Source: Ectobius pallidus (lineage: Eukaryota; Arthropoda; Insecta; Blattodea; Ectobiidae). From it: 64,000 bases of DNA. Location: the NCBI GenBank assembly GCA_964059195.1, contig CAXKWD010000011.1:9254366-9318365 (forward strand), in the 5' to 3' direction. Below, in pieces: positions 25,060-36,591 of this stretch. How positions within the stretch are numbered: the stretch's first letter is position 1; the number at the start of each line of letters is the position of its first letter. The position numbers were made by a program, and so were the translations under genes. The notes beneath the pieces were generated by a model, which was given only the letters and a program-made list of their open reading frames with translations, had not been told where the DNA came from and made no database searches.

Positions 25060-26786
25060 GTAGGCCTACATATATAAAGCTTATTAAAACTTAAAAGTTA
25101 ATGCAAAGAAGTGTGAATGATAAAATAACTTATACACATATATACAAAATTAGTGGTATAAAACCACAGTGAAAAAATGTGATGAATCACAAGTCCACAA
25201 TAATTTACTGAATGTTCAGACGTCCGTTGTTAAAAATCTCTTAATCTCTGGTTAAGTTCTGGTGTTGAAGTGAACCAATTGTCCTAGACACTAGTTTCTT
25301 CTTAGGTCGTCGTTTCGGGGATGCATTTCGGCATATATTATGCCATTTTCAACCCTATTAACACAAAAATTAAACGGTGTAAAGAAAAGTTATTTTATAA
25401 CTGTTTTATGACAACTTACGATAATTATGAATTAATACGTTGTGGAATGAATAAATATAGGTTGTAACTGACCTTTACTGCATTGGAAGCTAACAACCGT
25501 CGTGAACTGAGTAGACGATTGTACTATATGTGAAACGCTTGTAGATGCCTGTTCTAGGTTAAATCAGAGGCTCTTTCAAAAAGCGTGTTATGTTCAACTA
25601 TGTTTTCATTGAGTAGTAATTGTTTATTTTTGTATATATGAAAAGATTAAAGCGTGTTCAATCTTATGCTTTTATCCGGGTAGTGTAGGATTTCCATAGT
25701 GTCGTCTATTTCTTTTAACTTATGTCCACTATGAAATAAATTACAATTAAAATTTATTGTTCCAAATTACACGAAAAATACATTTAAAAAAAAGTTGATA
25801 CACCACCCGAAGAAGCAGAGCTTGTGTTCGGGGGTGGTTTAGTTCAGTATGCTTATCAAATGCTGATTTTTCTTTATAGAATCTAAAATCTGACACATGC
25901 TCATTGAACCTTTGTTTGAATTTCCTACCCGTCTGCCCTATAAAAATTTTATTGCAATCCGAACAGTTTAATTTGTACCCCGTTACCGTCGAATTTGTTG
26001 ACTGTATTATTTTTTATGTTATGCAGTTTGGTTTTCAGATTATTATTGGTTTTGAAAGCTACAGTGAGTCCCACGCAAGAGTTGGCCAATGATGCGGGTT
26101 TCTGCGTCGCGGCTGGCACAGCTCCAACTCCCGAGCGATCGGGTGAAATATCTACGATAATAATGCCGCGGTCGGTGTAATGATTCAGGTTCTCACATTT
26201 ACAGTTAAAATTACAATGAAAATAACCACGTACCTCATCACAAGAGATGTTGGAAATGTTCTCCTCTTGCATCCACACAATACTGGCACCTTCTCGGAAG
26301 CTGAACTTATGCGCGTGAAAGAAAATTTCCTAAAAAGGTGCCAGTATTGTGTGGATGCAAGAGGAGAACATTTCCAACATCTCTTGTGATGAGGTACGTG
26401 GTTATTTTCATTGTAATTTTAACTGTAAATGTGAGAACCTGAATCATTACACCGACCGCGGCATTATTTGCGTAGATATTTCACCCGATCGCTCGGGAGT
26501 TGGAGCTGCGCCAGCCGCGACGCAGAAACCCGCGTCATTGGCCAACTCTTGCGTGGGACTCACTGTATTTTGAAGTTGTTCTTTTTTAATGTAGTAGTGA
26601 CACCGTAAATTCTACTATCTGTAAAATTAAATTGTTTTGGGGTTTGGATTCAATTGGGGTTAATTGACTTGTGGGTCTGTCTTTGTCTCGTATTTTCTTT
26701 TTCAACTTGTTGACAAGCTTTATCACTATGTTGCGGTCGTAGCCATTGTTGTTTGCTATTTTTATGATTGTATTTAGTTCTTTCTA
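25060..26786 (-). pseudogene. Penelope-like retroelement, 3' part with GIY-YIG endonuclease
   Basis: The minus strand begins with LNTIIKIANNNGYDRNIVIK (about 26770-26711) and LVNKLKKKIRDK, the region after the RT in Penelope-like elements. It resumes at about 26058 with AFKTNNNLKTKLHNIKNN and at about 25985 with YKLNCSDCNKIFIGQTGRKF (GIY-YIG nuclease core) and RFNEHVSDF. Later HSGHKLKEIDDTMEILHYPD and LLLNENIVEHNTLFERASDL match the element's C-terminus. Frameshifts and stops show decay. A foldback MITE interrupts it at 26062-26565, and the RT proper is missing. Confidence 0.85.
26062..26565. mobile_element. Near-perfect foldback MITE, 504 bp, TA duplication
   Basis: Arms 26062-26292 and 26335-26565 are almost identical inverses (231 bp each) around a 42-bp spacer. 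The ends are CAGTGAGTCC and GGACTCACTG with TA at 26060-26061 and 26566-26567. It lies inside the Penelope-like coding region. The two long frames on its arms are mirror copies of one another and need not be genes. Confidence 0.92.
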
Positions 26787-27517
26787 GTAACAAGTTAAAT
26801 TTTAAATATATCTACAGGTCAGTGTACATGCTTTTAAGTGAATTTGGTTGATTTTACACTCTGTCAGCAATCATAGATGTATGTTCATATGACCTAATAA
26901 TAGACTTAACTAATCTTATTCGTAGGCCTAGACTTCTTAGGTTGATCCGAAATATTTTATTAACGAGGGTTTAAGGTGGAACTGTTCATACTTTTACTGA
27001 GACATTTTGAGATTATATGCGTGTAATATTCGGGTTCAAAATTGCATCCAATGGTGAAACCCTCACATTACTAACTGGGAAAGTTTTGTAACCCGAGGAA
27101 ATTATTTCGCGCGTGTAGCAGCTGTAACAGTGTTTTTGTTTATTTAACAAGATTGTTGCCTTGGTAATACTTATCAGGTTTTCACTTTAATCTCAAATTT
27201 TCAATGAGATTTGAGTTATTCGTCAATTATATCAATATAGAGCCACCAAATAAAACAAATTAATTAATTAATTCAATATATCAATGCTTGAAATACAAAA
27301 GAAATTAGCCTCTTCTTTCATTTATATTCGGGTTACCTGGGAAACCTCTTCCTCGTCAGTACAATATAATTATGAAAACTTACGTTCAAAACATATCCTA
27401 CTTATTATGTGCCTTTTTTATTTGACCTTGTTTTATTATAGTACCTATTCCAAAATTTGTAATTATTTCAAATATCAATTAAATACAAAATAAATTTAAC
27501 ATCCTATCTCATATATA

Positions 27518-28186
27518 TGATGCGCGTCCATAAAGTAACTTTCCCACAGGCCATTAACGGAAACAAAACCAAATTTAATGGAAACATTTCTTGTAACAGA
27601 TACTGGGTGTGTTGAGCTATTTTTCAACATATTCACCACCGGAATTCGGACATTTGTCATACCGTAGGACCAACTTTTGAATACATGTGCCATAGAAGTC
27701 TGCCGACTGGGATTTAAACCATTGTGTGATAACCTTCTCCGTTTCTCTGTCAATCTCTATCATTCTCTGTCATTTCTTGAGAGGTAAGAAAAGATGAAAA
27801 TCTCTGGGTACGCGGTCCGAGCTGTAGGGTGGAGACTTCAACACCTCCCTCAAGTCTCCTGCAAAATTTCGGCTAGGAGGTGTTTCAACATCCACCCTAC
27901 AGCCCGGACCTCGCTCCCAGCTATTTCCATCTTTTCCTACACCTCAATATATGACAGAGAAGCGGAGATGGTTGTCACACAGTGGTTCAAATCCCAGGCG
28001 GCAGATTTCTACGACACAAGTGTTCAAAATTTGGTCCCACGGTATGACAAATGTCTCAATTCCTGTGGCGGATATATCGAAAAATGGCTGAACACTTGCT
28101 ATATCTGTTGCAATAAATATTTCCATGAAATTTTGTTTTGTTTGTGTAAATGGTCCAAGGGAAACTTACTTTGTGGACGGCCCTCA
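27518..28186. mobile_element. Palindromic mariner derivative (two transposase 3' ends, head to head)
   Basis: The right arm (+) reads HPPYSPDLAPSYFHLF (about 27891-27938), then PRYDKCLNSCGGYIEK (28041-28088). The left arm (-) reads SPPYSSDRVPRDFHLF and, nearer the end, MAHVFKSWSYGMTNVRIPVV. Both are mariner transposase C-termini in opposite directions. The outer ends TGATGCGCGTCCATAAAGTA and TACTTTGTGGACGGCCCTCA are inverted, next to TA dinucleotides. There is no complete catalytic domain. Confidence 0.85.
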
Positions 28187-28339
28187 TATTTATATACCTT
28201 ACACATAATGTACTGATCGAGAAACAGATTACCCATGCAACCAGATTCCTGATTCTTTATTGTCATGAGCAACAATATATTGCTATGGACAGTGTCAAAA
28301 TCCATTGTTAAAAGATGTTACTACACAAGGATTATGCAA

Positions 28340-28930
28340 AGGACAAACATTTTTGAATATATGAATACAAAGCTTAAAATATGTTTACAACCCTCTCGAA
28401 ATATTCCCTTATGTCATAAAAAATGTTGTCATTAAGCCACTTATGCACACTTTTCTTAAAAACACTAAAAAGGCTATCCTGGTAAATTATTGGAAGCTTA
28501 TTGAACATAAAAACAGCCATGCATTCAAACCATTTCATGGGTTTTGTCAGTCTGAATCAGGGTTCCAAAATGTGATAATTAATTCTTGTTTGGTAATTAA
28601 GAAGCTCTGATCTAGTTTGATAACAGTCTGTTTAGATTCTTTTTAATATATAGTAGACAATTATATATATATGGTTGTCAGTATTTTATGATCTATGAAG
28701 AGGGGTCTACAATGAGCATCATAATAGGATCCTGATAAAATCTTAATAGCCTTCTTTTGAAGTCCTGGAATCTTGGCTATTTCAACTCCATTGCCCCATA
28801 AGCAAATGCCATAAACCAATATGGTGTTTAAAAAAAGCATGATATGCGTTCTTGAAGTAATTATGTGGTACAAGGCGTTTTAAATGTCTCAATAAATTAC
28901 CAAGGCAACCCAAATGTAGGCATGCGTACA
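28340..28930 (-). pseudogene. LINE reverse-transcriptase C-terminus
   Basis: The minus frame 28873-28661 reads VYGICLWGNGVEIAKIPGLQ, KKAIKILSGSYYDAHCRPLF and HKILT. It matches the same YGI.LWGN...K...LQK.AI.I..G....HCRPLF..L.ILT pattern as 12821-13192 but in the other orientation. The rest downstream is stop-rich. It is a truncated, decayed copy. Confidence 0.78.
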
Positions 28931-30161
28931 GTTTTTCAAATGTGGATCACAGTTAATGAAAGTTTCCATTTATGACATTGTATTCTAATAGCTTGCAATG
29001 CAAAATTAAGTATGCCATGGATGCATTATGTCAACTATCCTCTATAAACTCTCTATAAAAGTTACATCCTACGTACATTCAAAGACGATTAGAATGGATT
29101 GGAAATATGAATAATTTTTTTTCTATCTTCTGTAAAATTTTGTAATCATAAGATCTAGCTTTTCTTTTTTGTACAGGCTGATTTTTTTGGCTTTTAAGGT
29201 ATTCAGCCATTTCAGGATTATTGAAGTTGAGTTTTTGGCTATTCTTTTTCTTAGCTCTGCGGTCTCCAGCAGGATATCAGGATATTCTCAGTATTTTGGA
29301 TTTAAAGATTATTTCTAAAAAACTCTGTATATGAGAAATTGATATGTCTGTCCCTACATTATGTGAAATGAAGAGCATGAATTCTTCTTCCATTCATTAT
29401 TAGACACAATTTATGAGTGCAAGGGGTAATAAACCCAGTTCTTGTCACTCAGTAAGATGACTATGTTACCAAGTTAAGTATAATTATTCAGAGAGGTTTG
29501 GTATCATGACTTTACTTAAATGTGTATTAAATACTGGATATTACAGGTAAAATAGTTATAATGTTAATAAAAAAGGTGATATGAAATAGATCAATGTCAT
29601 TTTTATTAAGACAAGTAAACTCAGAAGCAAAATTATAAAATATAAAATTAGCTAGTTTCTGCATTTCTACAAACTGGATTTAAACTGTTTATATTTAAGA
29701 ATTTTTAATTTCTAAGAAATACAGCTTGCTTGCTATAAGGTAGACCCCATTTCATAAATGATGTAATAGCAATTCTACCTAAGTTACTGCTGTATATTTT
29801 CTTTCATTATTGAATTTACCAAAACAATTACATAAGTTACAAATTTGTCAATGTTAAAAATTAATATTATACCCAAATCAAGTCCTTCAAGTCCTTGGTG
29901 AATAAGCATATCAGGTGTCTTAATATGAGACCTCCCATTTACAACAAAGGAGGCATAATTATTTGAATTAAGAGTTGTGGATTGTACTCCTTCTTTTCCT
30001 CCACCTTCCCAAATAACAAAACATTCTAGTTTAAAGTACCTCATATAATGTGATATTAAGAGGACAAACTAAAATGTGCTTGTAACACTGCAAATTGATA
30101 TGTGTGCCTTTGACTTGAATTGTGTCTGTGTTTCATTTCATGCTGTGTTTGTGTCGTCCAG
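28931..30161. other. No plus-strand gene; possible minus-strand exon at 29873-30025
   Basis: AT-rich sequence before the first unc80 microexon. It contains the minus-strand open segment discussed as a finding. Confidence 0.4.
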
Positions 30162-30188
30162 TTTTGTCAGCACGCACGTGGCCACCAT
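30162..30188 (+). CDS. unc80: unc80 microexon, 27 nt (first coding exon seen)
   Basis: The sequence encodes FCQHARGHH between a CAG acceptor with a modest upstream pyrimidine run and a strong GTAAGT donor, phase 0 on both sides. From memory, insect UNC80 carries a very similar peptide (FCQHA-GHH) just before the SFEKVL block, whereas the vertebrate protein passes directly from EASC-V to SFERVL. The exon is too short for ORF calling, so the support is the splice sites, the phase fit and the remembered homology. It joins in frame to the 36571 microexon across a 6.4-kb intron. UNC80 is the scaffold subunit of the NALCN/NA sodium-leak channel complex in neurons. No exon for the preceding N-terminal block (expected to contain a TFLWRQT-like motif) was found upstream. 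Confidence 0.75.
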
Positions 30189-33100
30189 GTAAGTGTCACA
30201 TACCAATGCTTAAAGTCAAATTTTTAATTGTTCCTTGTGCTTAAAACAAAGTTTTAACATTTCTTCTGCTTATGTGTCAAATTGTCTTTGTTAGTCTGAA
30301 GTTAAGTTTTGTTTTGTTTTCCTTTGCTTCAAACCAAGTTTTATATGTTGCCTGTGTTTTAAAGTACAGTTTCAAATTGAAGTTTTCTTTTCAAGTTAGT
30401 TCCCGAAGCTGAAGAAGACTCAAAGTAATTTTGAAGAATTTTGGAGAATTAGTTGAAAGCTTAAAATTTTTAAGTTGTATTTATTTTTATTTAGTTGTCC
30501 TTATAGCTGAAAAAATATGAATTTCAGAGAAATAGTTGTAAATCTCAAAATTTGAATTGAACTTATTATTTTATATGATGTCTTAGGATTCTTTTTTCTG
30601 CACAGTTTACAACATTTACGAATATTTTGGTTCGTAATTCTTAATTCGTAATTATTTTATATGATGTCTTAGGATCCTTTTTTCTGCACAGTTTACAACA
30701 TTTACGAATATTTTGGTTTGTAATTCTTAATAGTGATATTCTAGATTGAAAATTATGTGGTATACCTAAATAGCAGTTGAGGTTTTATTAATATTTTAGA
30801 CGCAATTCCACACTTGAAAACATTTTAAAATTTAGATTTATAGAGCCCAAATACCTATTTGTAAATAATTGCAAATACCACAAACCTTAACGGAATAGTG
30901 GTGACGTTGGTAAAAAAAATACAAAAAGAAAAGAAACATTATGTAAGTTTGTCAGATATTAAATAAGGTATGTCAAGGAGAAAAGAGTCACAAAATAGTG
31001 TAGAAACGTTAGTATCTATGCATTGTATTCAAGGGAGAGTTCTAGTAAATCCTTCCCAACATTTTTCCAAATATCATAAGGAATGATATGAAAAGAAATT
31101 TGTTAAAAACTGATGTAAACTCTTGTACTATTGGGTTATAAAATTCAAAATAATTCACGCTACGTAATTATTATATTATAGGAGGCCATAGCCCTTCATG
31201 GGACAAATAAGGCTTATTCATTCATTCATTCATTCATATAAGAACATTAATATGTTTTTAATTAGACCAGTCCTTCAGATAGTACATTTGGAACAAATAA
31301 CTATTTTCTAACTCCCACGCACACTTCGTGTTACCACACTCAACAGCTCAACTAAATTGTCACTTTTGCTAACAGATTTCGCCAAACTGTAGTTCATTTG
31401 ACAGAACCCAATTTTAATTTCATCATGATGAAATCCTACAACCATTAGTCTTTCCTGCCGTCGGATGAGTCAATGCAAAATGCCACAATGAAGTTTTTTG
31501 AATGAATTTCTATACCCCTTTCTTCTCAATTTTCCATTTGACTTATGAACTTTAGAGTGAGCCCATGGCGGCTTGTTTCCTCAACGTCACATTTTGCCCC
31601 ACATCTTCTTTGTTGCTTGGTTGATCTGCTCAGGTGACAGCTAAGGATGTGCCTGGAGTAGTTCACACTCCTATCGTATCCAATGGAGAATTGCCTCCTG
31701 TTATGAAAGGAAATAATTTCTGGTTTTCCACTATTATTAGCATTTAGATTAAAATATATTCTTTGCTGTGCTGTGTTTATCATACAGAATTAACTAGCTT
31801 TCCAGAAGTCCTTTTCATGAATGGTCTGACTCATCAATGGCTCTTTTCGCTCTTACATACCTTGTACACGAAGTATATAGGCCTATTCTTAATTTTATTA
31901 TCTGAGTGGAATGATAAACTTATTACATTCAGTCTCTTTTTGCTGTTAAAAACAATTGGTGGTATTCCTGAAATAACATAATACTTTCAGAGCTCTGCTA
32001 TTTTCAAACTAGATATAAAAGAGCAGCTGGACAAATTACCAGTTTATTTTTCATATAGGACACTATTGCCTGAATAATGAGTTATTCATTGATCATTATA
32101 TTACAGGAAACACAGTCCTCTTTATTCTTGAACCGTTAGTACTAATTTAATAACTCCAGTATTAACTCATCTTTTGATATTCATGTGGGGCATTGCCTAG
32201 CAGGATTTTCAATATATAGTAGGATGGGGACAGCTTTGAATTTTCCTCTTGATCTTGACAGGAAAGGGAAAATGCAGTGTCCTATTGCCAACAAAGTTGT
32301 CTTTCTTAGTACATATTGTTACTTCTTGTAGTTTATCACTGAATCCACCACTTCATTTTCCCAAATTGTTGTGTTGTTACATAGGACCAGTATCAGTCAT
32401 GCCAAAATAGATGGACTAACCTATGATTTGACTGGATAGGCAATGTATCTATTTGTTTCATACTCAAAGTTATTTGATTATTCATACAGTAGCTTAGAAA
32501 ATGTTTGCCAAAAGTTTTATAGCTCCACTGTGACTGTTAGATTAAGTTAAAATTTCGCACACTAATCTATGTTTAGATTACAATTTGCCCTAACAAACGC
32601 CAATTAGTTAATCACTAAAATTTGGTTTTGTTTTGATAGAACCTATTTGGAAACTCGAGAAATTAAAAAATAAACTTTTGAATGGTTCAAAGACTTCTTA
32701 TACGGTACTCTAGTTTGTACAGTTTTTCCCATTGCCCTGAATCCTTATTTGGTAACAAAGGGTAGGTTTGTGATTGTCTCAATATAGGTTTAGGACTTTA
32801 GCAGTGTCTCCATAAAGCATATCTATTGTAATTTTATGGTTTATTAATTTGTTTGTTTTGCAGGCACTACACTAGTCCCTACTTGGGAAAAACCTAATTT
32901 GATTCAGCATAAACATTATAATATCTATGAAACGTAATGCAAACGTATAATGTCTTAAACTCCAAATTCTGATAGATCCCTTGTTTCCGATGACATAGTT
33001 CAGAGGGTGATTTCTGTTAAAGAATTTAATTCTTACATTCCTTCACTTGCCATTTATCTCTCCAGGCTTCTGGGGAAACATCCCATTGGCAAGGAGCCTG

Positions 33101-36100
33101 TGATCAAGGTTCTCGCAGTACGACAGTCTCGTGTACAATCTAACATCAAGTGTCAGGGAACAAATCGACACAAATGAAATTAATATTTAACGTGTTATAC
33201 ATATATTGGAAGAATAGGTCTCCTTAGGTAATGAATATAAATTAGTGGGTCATGTTGCAGTAGTTTTTTTTCTTGATATGTTTCTTCGGAGGTTTTAACG
33301 TTGCAGACGACTGTTTCTCCTGCCAGTCTTTTAGAGGGCTCAGAGGTCACTAATCACCAACTCACCTGTCACTGTCTGTAATAATAACATAGAAAAGGGA
33401 TCTATTTGCCGCCTGGGTTCTTGTTTATACATTTAATGTAACACATATCTGTTTCTCAAGATCCTTCCAGATTATAATCCTACATTAGGATTAAACAATA
33501 AATAGTCATTGTTTCCAGTTTTTCATGTTATTAGTTTTGGATGACTTTAAAAGTTATAAAAACATAATGGATTTACAATTAATAAATTGTACTAGACTGA
33601 GAAGTGTTGAAATTTTAAATAAATCCAACAAATCACAACGTCTGGTAAAATAACCTAAATGATACTTTATGAAAATCATTACTATGGATGACATTATTTT
33701 CTTTCTTAACTTAATAATCACTCAAATGGAACAAACAAATTTCTTTCACTGAAATGTGAAAATCCAGATAAACATTTAATCCCTAAACTGAAAGAAGAAA
33801 AACATAATTCCTTTAGATGTTGAGTACTGTAATTAATGTAAGTGCAGAATACTTCTCGGCACCAAATTATAGTTTCAAATATATCCCTATGATTTAACCG
33901 AAATGCCAATTTATGTCAGAGGGAACATTTTTTTGCATTCCACCTTTATGAGTTAAAGACAGTTGTACCATCTTAAATTTGTATTAGACTTCATATTTTA
34001 TGGATCTACGTAAAACAAAATTTAATGCATGTCTCCACTTTCTGTATGAAATAAATTTGTTTTATGAAACAATAATTTAATTAACATTGTTTTATGAAAT
34101 TATTACTCAATTGTTTATATAGTTGACTGTATACTTCAGTCAGGTAAAGCTCATAGCAGCAATTATTTTAATAATAAAATAATATTTCTCAGTCTCCCAA
34201 ACCATTAAGGAAAACTGACATTTCGAAGTTGTTTAAAAAATAGAAGATAATGACTTACTTGCCAGTCTTCAGAGAAGATAAGTAATAAGACTTCTAAAAA
34301 AATCCAATCATACTGGATACAGTTTTGGTACCATGTACGGTCGTCTCTATACCAGTCTTTTCGTGTGAGGTTTAAACCAGATTTTATTTCATGAAGGAGT
34401 ACACTCAAGTTGTAGTTACCTGACCCAATTTAAGTGTCATGCAACGATACTCATGTTGTTCACTTCACTTTCTGGAACATAGGCCTATTCCTAAGTATGT
34501 CAGGCTTATTACCAGTTTCACAGTTTTAATTTTGTTGCCGAGATATTATAATGTCTTGCATCATCCATAATCATTAAATTTAAACATCATATCCTGACTT
34601 CATTTCTGTTTTGCTATTGTTTCCCCGATTTTCTAATCTTGTGTGAGGAACATCAAAGAGGTTGTCTATCTAATAAGTTGTGGATTGTGGAGAACTGTAA
34701 GATATGGCTAAGAAATTACTTTGAATCTAGTCTTCAGCTATCTTTTGTCTCAATTCGGACCTGCATGAAATCGTGCTTGCCTGCTTTCCCCCTTAAGTAC
34801 CTTTCAATCCTCTTTTCCCCCAAATCAGTTGAATATTATTTCAAAAACACTTTCTGGGTAAAGTTCATAAAATGACCTATGTTTTCGTTTCTCCTTCTCA
34901 TTCTCTAGCTTCAATGAAACCTTCTGCTGCAATAGACTAGTAAACTAAGTGTTTTCTTCTATATTTTAAATAAATTTCCTCAGCCTAAACAAGTCTGTTT
35001 GCTATTGAATTTTAATTTTCTGTGGTTTTTGTGCTAGCATGTGTTAATTATAATTTTATATTCCCACATGAATTATTCACTTCATTAATATTTGAATACT
35101 GTGTGACATTTTAAAGGTTTTTTTTTATGATTTTAGTTATGTATGATACCTTAAGGAAACGAGGAACTGAAATAATTTTCTATATAATTTATGTTTTAAG
35201 CTAAAGACATTTAATGATCTGAATTTATGCCTGTATCTTGTACAGTATTCTTGGTATATTCAGCAGCACATAGCAAAGCTTTCAGCACTGCAGATGAAGT
35301 AGAATTTCATTAAGATGATAAAAAACATGAATTTATTTTTTAAAACGTTTGAAGGATTGTGTTCATTGTGTCAAAAACTTATATACGAGAGTATTGAAAC
35401 ATAAAGAAGAAATGTTAATGCTATTCAGACAATCTAAAATTTAATTATCATCTATTCAAAAGTTTTATGTATCACGTGCACAGTACACTAGTTTCCTTTC
35501 TGAACATGTGTAGTCTTTTGTATTCTACAAAAATAATAATTACATGGAAAAATAATTGAAGTTTGTCTATGTTCATGTCCATTTCTTTTGTATTAGGTTA
35601 AAAACAGACAGTGTTTTAAAACGAAATTGTGATCTTCTATACATCTAAACCTAATCAGCCAGGGAAGCTTCATTCCTTGACCCCCATAATCACCAGATCA
35701 GACCCTTGTGGACTTTCTTCATGTGGGTTTCTATATGTGAAGAGCAAAATAAATCATAAACAGTTACTTCAACCTTGCCTTGATCTAAGGAGTGCAACCA
35801 GATAGCAGTATGCACGATTGACATAAAAAAATCATAATTTTAAACCATCTTAATGAAATTTTATTGATTGTAGAAGTAAGAAGTGGAGTAGATCTTGCTA
35901 GCTAACAAGAGCAATAATTTATTTTACAATATATCTTTTAATTTATATAACTTTTAATGACACGAGAGGTTCTGTAATAGTGATTGCTTGGCTATAATTA
36001 GCCTATATTTAATATTTATAGGCATAATAATAAAATGTGCTTTGGAAATATGTTGCCACCAAGGTGAGGTTATACTAAAATCAGTGTCAAGAAAACTGTA

Positions 36101-36570
36101 CACTTACAAAATAGGGTTTTGTATCGCTATTAAAAACATTGTTACCTAATTATGCTTTTGAAATGTAAAATGTGCAATGGAACTCCATTACATACATCCA
36201 CAGATGTCATGAATTAAATTCATTGGCGTCCTGATGTTTGTTGATTACAAGGATGCCCTCATCTTTGGTAGCAACATATAGTCCGAGCTTCGTTGTATGT
36301 TACACTGTAGAGAGCTTTATGTCTATGCTATCACTGTAAATAGGATATTCATATGCCAAGGATTAGGGTTACCTGTATTTAATGTTTAAAGTAGAAATCT
36401 GTGTGCACATGTGTTGTTCGTATTTGACTACTTTGCGGTGTATAAAATCTATTTTAAAAACACTATTATAAATATTTTTTAAAAATATTTCTGAATTAAT
36501 TAAGGACACTCAGAAATGGGAACTGATAATTAATGTTTACCTGTCATTCTACTGTTTTTCATGTGTCAAG
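30189..36570 (+). other. unc80 intron, 6.4 kb
   Basis: It runs from GTAAGT to the acceptor before the 21-nt microexon. It holds an 86-bp tandem duplication (30565-30735), (ATTC)n at about 31216-31238 and a possible exon-like segment at 33066-33177. A plus-strand fragment at about 35690-35750 resembles a transposase SPDLTPxDFFLWG motif with decay. The remainder is featureless AT-rich sequence. Confidence 0.6.
30565..30735. repeat. Tandem duplication, 86-bp unit, two copies
   Basis: Copies 30565-30650 and 30651-30735 share ATTATTTTATATGATGTCTT, TTTCTGCACAGTTTACAAC and ACGAATATTTTGGTT with few differences, so the event is recent. Confidence 0.9.
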
Positions 36571-36591
36571 GAATTAAAAGAAGCTTGTAAG
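36571..36591 (+). CDS. unc80: unc80 microexon, 21 nt
   Basis: Seven codons, ELKEACK, lie between an acceptor preceded by a T-run (TTTTTCATGTGTCAAG) and a GTAAGT donor, phase 0 on both sides. In remembered insect UNC80 the residues ESKEACK fall exactly between the GHH peptide and SFEKVL, which is the order seen here (30162, 36571, 44185). Because its length is a multiple of three and both phases are 0, the exon could be skipped without a frameshift. Confidence rests on the combined match of sequence, order, phase and splice sites; the length alone would prove nothing. Confidence 0.72.

Larger units (their letters stand above)
24302..27001. mobile_element. Composite large inverted structure around a Penelope-like element
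   Basis: Outer arms 24302-24353 and 26957-27001 share ACAGTTCCACCTTA and CCCTCGTTAATA in inverse. Inner arms about 24864-25060 and 26787-26946 share AACCTAAGAAGTCTAGGC, GAACATAC and AACTTGTTACTAG in inverse. The Penelope-like sequence fills the centre. The left side has about 510 extra bases between its outer and inner arms, including a small foldback at about 24732-24835. Confidence 0.7.

Noticed and set aside
25300..25340. Hammerhead ribozyme core at the Penelope-like end
   Set aside because: Some Penelope-like elements carry one, but I did not find a CUGAUGA...GAAA core with pairing stems here.
26349..26573. Open frame MWMQEENISN... on the foldback arm, duplicated on the other arm
   Set aside because: Both copies come from the same mirror-image MITE arm, the frame has no known domain and the element is noncoding in structure.
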